Below are positions 17,314 to 25,481 of a DNA stretch of 64,000 nucleotides, piece by piece. The DNA comes from an uncultured Saprospiraceae bacterium. GTDB taxonomy: Bacteria; Bacteroidota; Bacteroidia; Chitinophagales; Saprospiraceae. The notes beneath the pieces were generated by a model. The model saw only the letters and a program-made list of their open reading frames with translations. It was not told where the DNA came from and searched no databases. Location: the NCBI GenBank assembly GCA_937951615.1, contig CALFBH010000023.1, forward strand, positions 33,450 to 97,449. Direction: 5' to 3'. Position 1 is the stretch's first letter. Each line of letters starts with the position of its first letter. The translations under genes and the position numbers were made by a program.

Positions 17314-17940
17314 ATGGTATTGCAACAAATAGTAATAGTATCCAAAACGCATATGTCAAATGCAGCATGTGTTGGAGCGTTGACAAGCGATGGAAATTTT
17401 CTAAGGCTCTTAGATGAATATGGTAATAACCAGCCAAAGAATACAGGCTTTGAAGTAAGACAAATTTGGGATATAGAATTTAAAAAGAGAACAAATTTAA
17501 AGCCTCCTCATGTCGAAGATATTTTAATTACTAAAAAAGAGCTAAAAGGCGAATTAAAAGATGAAATATCCATGCTTCAAATCGTAGAAAGATTTAATGC
17601 ACCGATTTGGCGTGGAAGTCCAGATACTTTATTTGACGGTTGTTTACTTTGGAGTAATAGCGGAAGTGGCTATATCTCCGAAGAAGGAATGCCAAGTCAA
17701 AGTGTTGGTTTTTGGATACCTGACATGAATTTAACTAAACGAATTGTCTTTGATAAAGTAAGGTATAGTTATCCAAATATAAATGGCTGGAGAAGTTTAC
17801 CCTATGTCGGTTACGCTGACCCAATCGAAATAATTCCAAGTGGAACACTCGTGAGAGTATCTCTTGCAAGATGGTGGGATAGAAATGGGGAGACAGAATT
17901 TAGGTGTTCATTACAATTGTCTGGTTGGTATCTCGACTAA
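17314..17940 (+). CDS. possible dual-OB-domain protein
   Basis: 208 residues, beta-rich, no signal peptide. It begins LQQIVIVSKTHMSNAACVGAL and ends RVSLARWWD followed by FRCSLQLSGWYLD. This start/end pattern (KTHM..AVCVGAL and LARWW..RC.LQLSGWY) is how I remember proteins annotated as dual OB domain, small nucleic-acid-binding-type proteins often found with DUF488. I cannot confirm the fold here. It starts three bases after the PrimPol-like gene and closes the operon. The next gene is convergent. Confidence 0.5.
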   Translation: MVLQQIVIVSKTHMSNAACVGALTSDGNFLRLLDEYGNNQPKNTGFEVRQIWDIEFKKRTNLKPPHVEDILITKKELKGELKDEISMLQIVERFNAPIWRGSPDTLFDGCLLWSNSGSGYISEEGMPSQSVGFWIPDMNLTKRIVFDKVRYSYPNINGWRSLPYVGYADPIEIIPSGTLVRVSLARWWDRNGETEFRCSLQLSGWYLD

Positions 17941-18068
17941 AAAATTAAATAAAAAAGAAGGCGAGGGCAGAACAAAGCATACTCGTCATATCCAACAACA
18001 AATGTATTTCAATTAGTTTCCAAACACTTCTACCTCCCCTAGAATTTAAGAAATACAATAATTTTATA

Positions 18069-18905
18069 CTAGCCACGCTTAAAAAATACATCAAAAAAGA
18101 CCAGTTGAGCTTTGATGGCATTTGCCCAATATGCCCAATTATGCGCGCCAGCTTGTTCAATAAATTCATGCGGAATATTTGCCTCAACTAATTTTTGCTG
18201 CATATTTTTATTCACCTCATAAAAGAAATCCTCCGTACCACAGTCGAAAATAAGTTTCAAGTTTTTCTCTTTCAGCCCATCCACCATATTAATCACCGTG
18301 TTTTCATTCCACACCTCTGGCGAATCGGCATAAGTACCCAGCCGTTTTGCAATATCCCAATTATCCGGAAAGGGACGAATATCCAGTCCGCCACTCATGC
18401 TCCCTGCTGCTCCCCATACCTCAGGATGTCGAAAAGCCAGGTAAAACGCGCCATGTCCGCCCATACTCAGTCCTGAAATGGCTCGCCCATCTCGCCCGAT
18501 CTTAGTCTTATATTCTTTATCTAATGCAGCAACCAGTTCTTTTGCCACATAAGTCTCATACTGCATGGTCGAGTCGATAGGACTATCAAAATACCAACTG
18601 GTATTCGCACCATCTGGACAGGCAATGATGATTTGATATTGGTCCGCATATTTTTTGAGTGCGGGGACAGTAGTTATCCAATCTTTATAAGTTCCACCTG
18701 CGCCATGAAGCAGATACAAGACCGGAAAGCCGCTCTTTTGTGCATCATAATTCGCAGGCAAAATGACGGTATTGGGAATGGTTTTTTGCATAGACGAACT
18801 GCGTACCATAAAAGTATCGACACGCACCAGGGAAGGTGCTTGTTGTTTGCAGCCAAGGATAGCAAAAGTGGTCAGCAGTAGAAAGAGTTTGATGGTCTGT
18901 GACAT
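18069..18905 (-). CDS. lipoprotein esterase (PF00756-type alpha/beta hydrolase)
   Basis: 278 residues. The N-terminus is a lipoprotein signal with lipobox ILGC (lipidated Cys19), so it should sit in the outer membrane or periplasm. The hydrolase core shows YLLHGAGGTYKDW (oxyanion loop), nucleophile Ser147 in GLSMGGHGA, acid Asp221 or Asp226 in DCGTEDFF, and His255 in GAHNW. This matches the esterase D / feruloyl-esterase-like family, which cleaves esters on sugars or xenobiotics. The true substrate cannot be read. It follows an independent terminator of the upstream minus-strand gene. Confidence 0.85.
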   Translation of the reverse strand: MSQTIKLFLLLTTFAILGCKQQAPSLVRVDTFMVRSSSMQKTIPNTVILPANYDAQKSGFPVLYLLHGAGGTYKDWITTVPALKKYADQYQIIIACPDGANTSWYFDSPIDSTMQYETYVAKELVAALDKEYKTKIGRDGRAISGLSMGGHGAFYLAFRHPEVWGAAGSMSGGLDIRPFPDNWDIAKRLGTYADSPEVWNENTVINMVDGLKEKNLKLIFDCGTEDFFYEVNKNMQQKLVEANIPHEFIEQAGAHNWAYWANAIKAQLVFFDVFFKRG

Positions 18906-18931
18906 ACAGTTGAATTTGAAAAGTGCAAAAA

Positions 18932-18960
18932 AAAAGCCCCGATTACAAATCGAGGCTTTT
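18932..18960 (-). terminator. intrinsic terminator of the gene at 18983-19648
   Basis: Read on the minus strand it is AAAAGCCTCGATT, a short loop, AATCGGGGC, then a run of about nine T. The stem is about 12 bp with one mismatch. It lies between two minus-strand genes and should end transcription of the upstream one before the esterase gene. Confidence 0.8.
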
Positions 18961-18982
18961 CGTATAAACTAAGACTAAAAGC

Positions 18983-19648
18983 CTATTTCTCATAAGGAAA
19001 GCGCTTGGAAACACGCTTCATCAGGTAATCTACCAAATCGTCTGTAGTACCGTTAGAACTGGAAGATATAGTTCTATCAAAACTCCAAATCATTTTTCCA
19101 TCTTCACCATTCCATAATTTAATGAAAACATCAGCATCACCTGTTCTTACAGATATACCAGTGAGAACATTGAGTGCCATTGCTCCACCTCTACTAAAGG
19201 TAGCACTGGTTTTTACATTTCCACCAAAGATAGCATCAACACCAAGCATAGTAGCGATTTCGTCTTTTGTGTAATCAGCCATATCATCGGTCTCTTTGAT
19301 GCCATTTTTTCTAAGCAATGTATTGGTTCTATCTACATCCTGAATATCTACATCGACCATTTTCTTTTTCTTCTTTCTTTTCAAAAACCAAGAATACATA
19401 GAGTTTTGGAAAGCCTGCTGATATTCTTTGGCTTTGGCATCCAGTTCTTCCTGTGATGCTCTTTTTTTCTTGTTGGGTTTTGCGTCAATCATAAGGACGT
19501 CAAGTGGCAAAATAGCAATTGTTTTGTGCTTTTTTACAATTTTTTCTAAGTTATCATCTTCATAGACTTTAGCTGTAAGTTGTGCACTTAACTGATTAGA
19601 AGCCATTAAAATGATAGAACTCAATAGAATAATTACAAAGTTTTTCAT
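18983..19648 (-). CDS. secreted protein of unknown function (LpoB/GNA1162-like fold possible)
   Basis: 221 residues with a clear signal peptide (about 1-22, ending LSAQ). The mature part has KTIAILPLDV near the start, a Lys-rich helix (RKKKKK), MLGVDAIFGGNVKT, and late beta strands around VFIKLWNGEDGKMIWSFDRT. The IAILP start, VDAIFGG middle and DG.iiWS end follow the anticodon-binding-like fold of LpoB, CsgG and GNA1162-type envelope proteins. That resemblance is pattern-based and weak. It probably sits in the periplasm. It is monocistronic, with its own terminator. Confidence 0.6.
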   Translation of the reverse strand: MKNFVIILLSSIILMASNQLSAQLTAKVYEDDNLEKIVKKHKTIAILPLDVLMIDAKPNKKKRASQEELDAKAKEYQQAFQNSMYSWFLKRKKKKKMVDVDIQDVDRTNTLLRKNGIKETDDMADYTKDEIATMLGVDAIFGGNVKTSATFSRGGAMALNVLTGISVRTGDADVFIKLWNGEDGKMIWSFDRTISSSSNGTTDDLVDYLMKRVSKRFPYEK

Positions 19649-20006
19649 AGTAGAATAAAGTTTTTTTAAAAAAATAAAATATCCCGAATTTAATCGAGAT
19701 GGGAATTGATTATATATAGGTTTGACATTTCAGAAATTACCTGAATATCAAATAAATAAATACTTATGCTTGAGAGAATTAATTATAAACGTTTTGAGTG
19801 TTATTATAGTATGGGATCATGAGTTTGTATTTAAGGGACTGAAAAGAAAATACAAATTCTGGGCTACAATTAACAATTTTGCACAAAATTAAGTTAATTT
19901 TTCTTTTTATCCAAATTAATTTTTCTCAGGTTTTTCTTTTTTGAAAACCTGCTAAGTCTTTCTATCTTTACAAGATACTCAACTACTTATTCCAAACTTA
20001 AGTATC
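19649..20006. other. divergent AT-rich intergenic region
   Basis: This separates the minus-strand secreted protein from the plus-strand sugar dehydrogenase. It is AT-rich. Apart from the promoter candidate at 19939-19970, I see no repeat or small gene in it. Confidence 0.6.
19939..19970 (+). promoter_or_regulatory. Bacteroidota-type promoter of the sugar dehydrogenase gene
   Basis: TTTG at 19940-19943 is separated by 19 bases from TATCTTTA at 19963-19970. This matches the sigma-ABfr pattern TTTG-N19-TAnnTTTG with only the last base differing. The start codon is at 20007, giving a leader of about 30 bases. Confidence 0.5.
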
Positions 20007-21701
20007 ATGAAAAATTTTCTACTTGGCATTTGTGTGCTACTGCTATGTCCTGTCTATTCCTCTTCGCAGGTCACCATTGATTTAATTACCTTTGCTACAG
20101 GTTTCGATAATCCAGTGGATATTGCCCACACGGGTGATGCCCGTCTGTTTGTAGTCGAAAAGGATGGCTATATTCGTATTGTTAATGGAGATGGAACCGT
20201 CGTTTCTACGCCCTTTCTGGATATCGATGCCAATGTGCGTTCCAGCGGAAATGAGCAGGGATTGCTTGGATTGGCTTTTCATCCCGACTATACGACAAAT
20301 GGCTATTTTTATGTCAATTATATTGACAATAGTGGCAATACCCGCATTTCCCGTTTTAGCGTAAGCGCGAATCCTAATATTGCAAATCCCAATAGCGAGC
20401 TACTCATTTATGTCGTATCTCAGCCTTATTCCAACCATAATGGAGGTGATTTGAATTTCGGACCAGATGGTTACTTGTATATTGGACTTGGCGACGGTGG
20501 AAGTGGGGGAGACCCTGGTAATCGTTCGCAAAATACCAATGTAGCCTTAGGTAAAATGTTGCGAATAGATGTGGACAATGGCACAACTTACGCCATTCCG
20601 CCCGATAATCCATTTGTTGGAGATGCCAGTACACTAGATGAAATATGGGCAATTGGTCTGCGCAATCCCTGGCGGTTCAGCTTCGATAAAGTGACAGGAG
20701 ATATGTGGATTGCTGATGTCGGGCAGGATGAATCAGAGGAGATTGATTTTCAGCCAGCTTCGAGTATGGGCGGTGAGAATTATGGCTGGCGTTGTTATGA
20801 AGGTTTTGATGCTTTTAATACTTCGGGCTGCCCGCCTGCGAGTGCGATGATTGAGCCAGTTCATGCTTACGCCAATAATTTTAATATGGGTTGTTCAGTA
20901 ACGGGCGGTTATGTCTATCGAGGCAGTCAGTATCCTCGTCTAGCCGGTTTGTACATTTATGCAGATTATTGTTCGGGCAAATTTTGGTCCATCCAGCGTG
21001 CAGGAGCGAATAGCTGGATGAATCAGGAAATTGCAGATTTTTCCAGCTATGAATACAGCTCCTTTGGAGAAGACCAGAATGGCGAATTATATGTTGTCAG
21101 CTATGCAGAAGGCAGCCTATTGCAAGTCGTAGATGCCGAACCCTTGCCTGTTGAGTTGATTGGTTTCGATGCCGAAGTGGTCAATGATCGTCAGGTTTTA
21201 ACGACTTGGGCAACAGAAACGGAAATCAATGCAGCCTACTTTGAAATTCAGCGCAGCGCAGATGCCATTGACTTTGAAACGCAAGGGAAAGTATTTGCCG
21301 CAGGCAATAGTACCACCATCCAGAATTATGAATTTTTAGATGAAAATCCTTTATGGGGAACATCATATTATCGGTTGAAACAAGTGGATATTGATGGCAC
21401 TTATACTTTTTCTAATTTAGAAAAAATAGAATTAGAACGCCCATATTTTATTCCAAATGTATATCCAAATCCAGTCGGAAAAAGTCAAACCTTGACGCTG
21501 GATTTCGGTACATATTCCGGAGAGTCGGTCTTAATGAATATTACAGATTTATCTGGTCGCCTGATTCATACTGCTGAATTGGAAGCGGTACAAGGTATTG
21601 TTAATATTGCTTTATCTGAATCCCTACAGCCTGGCGTTTATCTCATTAACGGAGAATTCAACGGCTATTATTTTTATCAAAAAATCGTGATTAGTAATTG
21701 A
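20007..21701 (+). CDS. secreted PQQ-type sugar dehydrogenase with T9SS type A domain
   Basis: 564 residues. A signal peptide (about 1-20) precedes a six-bladed beta-propeller of the glucose/sorbosone dehydrogenase family (residues about 25-375). Typical landmarks are GNEQGLLGLAFHPDY, HNGGDLNFGPDGYLYIGLGDGG, LRNPWRFSFD and ENYGWRCYEG. Such enzymes oxidise sugars with PQQ or act as lectin-like adhesins. A short Ig-like spacer (VELIGFDAEV, about 380-470) leads to a type A sorting domain (YPNPVGKSQTLTL to GVYLINGEF and a terminal IVISN). It is the first of two tandem paralogues; a fold-back repeat separates them. Confidence 0.88.
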   Translation: MKNFLLGICVLLLCPVYSSSQVTIDLITFATGFDNPVDIAHTGDARLFVVEKDGYIRIVNGDGTVVSTPFLDIDANVRSSGNEQGLLGLAFHPDYTTNGYFYVNYIDNSGNTRISRFSVSANPNIANPNSELLIYVVSQPYSNHNGGDLNFGPDGYLYIGLGDGGSGGDPGNRSQNTNVALGKMLRIDVDNGTTYAIPPDNPFVGDASTLDEIWAIGLRNPWRFSFDKVTGDMWIADVGQDESEEIDFQPASSMGGENYGWRCYEGFDAFNTSGCPPASAMIEPVHAYANNFNMGCSVTGGYVYRGSQYPRLAGLYIYADYCSGKFWSIQRAGANSWMNQEIADFSSYEYSSFGEDQNGELYVVSYAEGSLLQVVDAEPLPVELIGFDAEVVNDRQVLTTWATETEINAAYFEIQRSADAIDFETQGKVFAAGNSTTIQNYEFLDENPLWGTSYYRLKQVDIDGTYTFSNLEKIELERPYFIPNVYPNPVGKSQTLTLDFGTYSGESVLMNITDLSGRLIHTAELEAVQGIVNIALSESLQPGVYLINGEFNGYYFYQKIVISN

Positions 21702-21702
21702 A

Positions 21703-21856
21703 AAGTGTGTTTGAAAAGTGTGTTGGTGTGTTGATGTGCGCGTGTGTTGATGTGTTCTTTTTTGCAAAGCAAAAAACACAACAACACAACAACACAACAA
21801 CACAACAACACAACAACACAACAACACAACAATATGAAATACAACAACACAACAAT
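21703..21856. repeat. fold-back element with seven CACAACAA octamers
   Basis: The left arm (21712-21757) has GTGTTGATGTG-type words. The centre TTTTTTGCAAAGCAAAAAA (21758-21776) is palindromic. The right arm is seven exact CACAACAA octamers (21777-21832). The array then holds TATGAAATA, a further CAACAACACAACAA, and TATGAAATAC at the true start. The start-codon context itself is therefore duplicated inside the array. It lies entirely between the two sugar dehydrogenase genes and directly abuts the start codon of the second. Confidence 0.75.
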
Positions 21857-21860
21857 ATGA
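21834..21860 (+). CDS. possible eight-codon upstream reading frame
   Basis: An ATG at 21834 opens MKYNNTTI and stops at TGA 21858-21860, overlapping the real ATG at 21857 as ATGA. It arose from duplication of the start-codon context within the CACAACAA array. If translated it would couple initiation of the second sugar dehydrogenase. Expression is unproven. Confidence 0.25.
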   Translation: MKYNNTTI

Positions 21861-23935
21861 AATACATCCACCTACTCACCCTCCTACTAATTGCCAGCTT
21901 CACTCAGGCACAACCGCAAATCGAACTCGAACTCTATGCTTCCGGTTTTGACCGCCCAGTGGACATCACAAGTGCAGGCGATGACCGACTATTTGTTACA
22001 GAACAAGACGGGACAATTCGTATTATAGATGCTTCAGGAAATGTATTGTCCACACCATTTTTGGATATTGATGGACGAGTAGATTCTGGAGGAAATGAAG
22101 AAGGGCTGCTAGGATTGACTTTTGATCCCGACTATGCGACGAATGGTTATTTTTATGTCAATTACACTGCAACTGGTGGAGGTGCGACCCGCATTTCCCG
22201 ATTCAGTACCAGTCTCAATCCGAATATAGCTGATGCCAGTAGTGAAATTATTCTGTTCACTATTGGGCAACCTTATAATAATCATAATGCAGGTGATTTG
22301 ACATTTGGGCCAGATGGTTATCTGTATTTTGGCTTAGGCGATGGCGGGGCTGGCGGCGATCCTGGCAATCGTGCACAAAACCCAGTCAACTTTCTCGGCA
22401 AGATGTTGCGCATAGATGTCAGCACACCTTCGGGTAGTTTGAATTATACCATTCCTGCGGACAATCCCTTTGTAGGCGATGCCTCAACACTAGATGAAAT
22501 ATGGGCTTTGGGCTTGCGCAATCCCTGGCGATTTAGCTTTGACCGGCTGACCAATGATATGTGGATAGCTGATGTCGGACAAGATGACTGGGAAGAAATA
22601 GATGTGCAGCCAGCAGCGAGTACAGGCGGCGAAAATTATGGCTGGCGTTGTTATGAAGGCTACGATCCTTTTATCACTGGAGGTTGTCCGCCTGCTAGTA
22701 GTCTGACTGAGCCTGTTCATGTGTATGCCAATAATTTTTCTACAGGCTGCTCAGTAACGGGTGGTTTTGTATATCGTGGCACGATGCAGCCCGGCTTATA
22801 CGGCTATTATGTATATGCCGATTTTTGTACAGGACGTTTCTGGACGATTGCGCCCGATGGTTTTGGTGGCTGGAATAATGCGGATGCAGGGAATTATAGC
22901 AATCAGGAATACAGCACTTTTGGAGAAGACAAAGACGGAGAATTATTCGTTGCCGGACTCAGCAATGGACAAATATACAGAGTCGTGGAAAGTTGCTCGG
23001 CATTTATGGCAACCGTCAGCAGCACCGACGAAACCTGCGCAGGAGATGCCGATGGCACAATAGACCTGACACTAACGAATTCAGCGACTTTGTTGTGGTC
23101 GAATGGCGCAACAACCGAAGACCTAAGCGGACTGACTGCTGGAACGTACAGCTTTACCGCAACGGATGCGAGCAATTGCGTACAGAATGGTGTTGTTACA
23201 TTGGAAAACAGCACACCCGCTGCGCCTGTGCTTGATTATGCAGGCGCTTATGTTTTCTGTGATGGTGAGCCAGTCACAGTGACTGCCGAGGCTGCGCCAA
23301 TAGGATTTGGATACCAATGGTATTTGAATGGCAATCCAATCTCTGGCGAAACAGACCCATCTCTTGCTATTGCAAATGCAGGCTTTTACACGATGACTTA
23401 CACGGGAATTTGCGAATCCGAGCCATCGGTGGACGTGATAGCAGAATTTACCTTCTTAGCCGACCCGATAATTACCAACCCAACAGGCGACGCATTACTT
23501 GTGGACGCTGGAGCAAATACTTATCAATGGTATTTGGATGGCAATCCAATCTCTGGTGCAGATCAGAATTTATATATTGCTACGCAAACAGGAACTTATA
23601 CGGTCGTCATCACGGATACAAATGGCTGTATGGCAACGTCCGATTCATTTGTACACACCATAACAGATGTTTCTGCAATAAAAGGTTTGAATACCATGCT
23701 GGTCAGTCCTGTACCATTTAATGATGTGGTTTGGGTAGAACTTGAAACCTCGACTTCCTTGGGTTTGGTGCTGTCTGTTCAAAATATTTATGGACAGACT
23801 CTGCTGCAAAGCAATATACAAGTCAATGGGAAATGGCAGAGACAATTTGATACGAAAGGCTTATCTGCGGGCATGTATTTACTACTTGTGAAAACAGAAG
23901 ACGGTATTGCCGTTCGGAAGCTAGTGAAGCGTTAA
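21857..23935 (+). CDS. second secreted PQQ-type sugar dehydrogenase with SprB-like and T9SS type A domains
   Basis: 692 residues from the ATG at 21857. An upstream in-frame ATG at 21698 would run through the repeat array and place the signal peptide (MKYIHLLTLLLIASFTQAQ) internally, so it is rejected. The propeller (about 25-380) is closely similar to the preceding gene (GNEEGLLGLTFDPDY, FGLGDGGAGGDPGNRAQN, LRNPWRFSFD, ENYGWRCYEG). After it come a SprB-like repeat (TCAGDADGTIDLTLT through TFTATDASNC-like sequence), two Ig-like segments each containing YQWYL(N/D)GNPISG, and a type A sorting domain ending VRKLVKR. The pair is a tandem duplication that has diverged in its C-terminal half. Confidence 0.88.
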   Translation: MKYIHLLTLLLIASFTQAQPQIELELYASGFDRPVDITSAGDDRLFVTEQDGTIRIIDASGNVLSTPFLDIDGRVDSGGNEEGLLGLTFDPDYATNGYFYVNYTATGGGATRISRFSTSLNPNIADASSEIILFTIGQPYNNHNAGDLTFGPDGYLYFGLGDGGAGGDPGNRAQNPVNFLGKMLRIDVSTPSGSLNYTIPADNPFVGDASTLDEIWALGLRNPWRFSFDRLTNDMWIADVGQDDWEEIDVQPAASTGGENYGWRCYEGYDPFITGGCPPASSLTEPVHVYANNFSTGCSVTGGFVYRGTMQPGLYGYYVYADFCTGRFWTIAPDGFGGWNNADAGNYSNQEYSTFGEDKDGELFVAGLSNGQIYRVVESCSAFMATVSSTDETCAGDADGTIDLTLTNSATLLWSNGATTEDLSGLTAGTYSFTATDASNCVQNGVVTLENSTPAAPVLDYAGAYVFCDGEPVTVTAEAAPIGFGYQWYLNGNPISGETDPSLAIANAGFYTMTYTGICESEPSVDVIAEFTFLADPIITNPTGDALLVDAGANTYQWYLDGNPISGADQNLYIATQTGTYTVVITDTNGCMATSDSFVHTITDVSAIKGLNTMLVSPVPFNDVVWVELETSTSLGLVLSVQNIYGQTLLQSNIQVNGKWQRQFDTKGLSAGMYLLLVKTEDGIAVRKLVKR

Positions 23936-24059
23936 GAAAAAGACTATAATTTTCACTAATCAACCATTAATATAAAAGTATTTCAAACCCTGATTACATG
24001 TCCATTATAAGGCATTAGCATCTAAACTTTTTTTACCTTGCATTGTTTAGAAAATGCAC

Positions 24060-24078
24060 AAGAACGTGTTTAAATTTC
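24060..24078. repeat. solo end of the AAGAACGTGTTTAAATT element
   Basis: AAGAACGTGTTTAAATTTC matches the terminal inverted repeat of the element at 36842-37008. No partner repeat is found nearby. It may be an excision remnant, a partial copy, or a short regulatory word. Confidence 0.45.
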
Positions 24079-24154
24079 TAAGGCTTGTTGCCAAAATTAA
24101 TTTTTTTCTAAACAATCTCGTTATTCATACATAAAAATAAATAGCGTCGTTGCA

Positions 24155-24682
24155 ATGTTCGTTAATATGTCAAATGTATTAGTCAATGTACAAACCAATA
24201 TAGGGGAAACTATACAGGAAATTTCGGTGAATAAACCAGTATTATTGGTCTTTTTACGGCATTTTGGTTGTACATTTTGTCGAGAGGCATTAAGTGAAAT
24301 TTCTGAAAAGCGGGTAGAGATAGAATCGCGAGGTGTTGAAGTGGTTTTTGTACACATGTCCGATAATAAAACTGCCGAGCAGTATTTCAAACGCCACAAT
24401 CTTGAAGGTGTAATTCATATCAGTGATCCTGACTGTAATTTATATCAGCAGTTTGGTTTGGTGAAAGGCACGCTTCAGCAATTATTGGGCTTCAATGTCT
24501 GGATACGTGGCATAGATGCAGGCATCAAAAAAGGACACGGTATGGGGCGTTTTTTGGGCGATGCTTTCCAAATGCCCGGCGTATTTGTGATTCGAAATGG
24601 TACAATCCGAGAGCAATATATCCACAAGCAATCTTCCGACCGGCCGGATTATGAAAAGATGGCTGAATGTTGCGTGGTCTGA
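24155..24682 (+). CDS. peroxiredoxin-like protein (AhpC-TSA_2 / SelL-related)
   Basis: 175 residues with a thioredoxin fold. VLLVFLRHFGCTFCREAL gives a redox CxxC at Cys39-Cys42, followed by VEVVFVHMSDNKTAEQYF and VIHISDPDCNLYQQFGL. PGVFVIRNGTI is the usual late strand. This fits PRXL2/SelL-type proteins, where one Cys can be selenocysteine in other organisms; here both are Cys. There is no signal peptide, so it is cytoplasmic. It probably takes part in peroxide or disulfide redox chemistry. An alternative start ATG lies at 24167. It stands alone before a membrane protein gene. Confidence 0.75.
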   Translation: MFVNMSNVLVNVQTNIGETIQEISVNKPVLLVFLRHFGCTFCREALSEISEKRVEIESRGVEVVFVHMSDNKTAEQYFKRHNLEGVIHISDPDCNLYQQFGLVKGTLQQLLGFNVWIRGIDAGIKKGHGMGRFLGDAFQMPGVFVIRNGTIREQYIHKQSSDRPDYEKMAECCVV

Positions 24683-24783
24683 CTTTACTTTTAATGAATA
24701 GATGAATGAATGAGTAAATGTTTTTCCTTGTCCACTAAGAACTAAAAGTACTATCTTTGAGGCAATAAAAAACAATCAGTCTA

Positions 24784-25458
24784 TTGATATTATTACTCAT
24801 ACCTTACACTTTAGCATGGTTCGCGCTCTTATTCATGTTGAATTTTTCAAAGAGCAAATACCTGGTACTGGATACGCAGCGCAATAACCTGATAACGGTA
24901 CTTCATGCGATACTCATTCCGCTGTTGACTTTCCTTTATTTTATAATGTTGGATCATCCATTCGGCTATGAACGCACGATGGATATGCCAATTCGCCATA
25001 TTCTGGCTGCCTGTTGTGGTTTTTATATTTTTTCTACCATTAATCTGTATAGAGCGGAGCGCGACCCAGAAAAGGCGATGATTATTCATCATGTCGTGGT
25101 CTTGGGTTTTTTTATATACCTTTTGTTGCGTCCTGATTTTCCGGTTTATTATGCTTTAATCCTGATTCCTCAATGCACGGCTGCGGTGTATCATACACAT
25201 CTGATTTTTAAAGAAACGGAAGGCATCGACCCCATACGGGCAGCTTATTGGTATAATCTAAATTATTACAGCTGGATAATCTTTCGTTTTGTTGTGGAAG
25301 GACTGTTTGTTATTGGAGTTTTGTATTATGAGTTTACACAGTTCAGCTTATCATTGCCAGATAGAATGATTATGATAACTGGATTATTGTTTTCTTATTA
25401 TTTTAATGTGCATTGGTTGCTTATTTTATTGAAGAAGCGGCGGGGGAGGGGATTGTGA
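24784..25458 (+). CDS. six-helix integral membrane protein (TLC-like?)
   Basis: About 224 residues if the TTG at 24784 is the start; the next ATG (24835) would remove the first helix, so TTG is preferred with caution. Roughly six hydrophobic segments are seen. The motif MIIHHVVVLGFF, followed by a polar helix with TAAVYHTHLIFKE, resembles the His-His signature of TLC-domain proteins (lipid-sensing or ceramide-synthase-like). The match is loose. No operon partner is evident, and the convergent AIPR gene follows. Confidence 0.55.
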   Translation: MILLLIPYTLAWFALLFMLNFSKSKYLVLDTQRNNLITVLHAILIPLLTFLYFIMLDHPFGYERTMDMPIRHILAACCGFYIFSTINLYRAERDPEKAMIIHHVVVLGFFIYLLLRPDFPVYYALILIPQCTAAVYHTHLIFKETEGIDPIRAAYWYNLNYYSWIIFRFVVEGLFVIGVLYYEFTQFSLSLPDRMIMITGLLFSYYFNVHWLLILLKKRRGRGL

Positions 25459-25481
25459 AATTGTAGGAATTGTGGAATTGT

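Noticed and set aside
21777..21855. CRISPR array
   Set aside because: Units are 8 bp with no unique spacers and no cas genes. The same is true of the arrays at 13338 and 62377.
21698..21856. N-terminal extension of the second sugar dehydrogenase
   Set aside because: It would translate the CACAACAA array into Gln/His/Asn/Thr repeats and place the signal peptide inside the protein.
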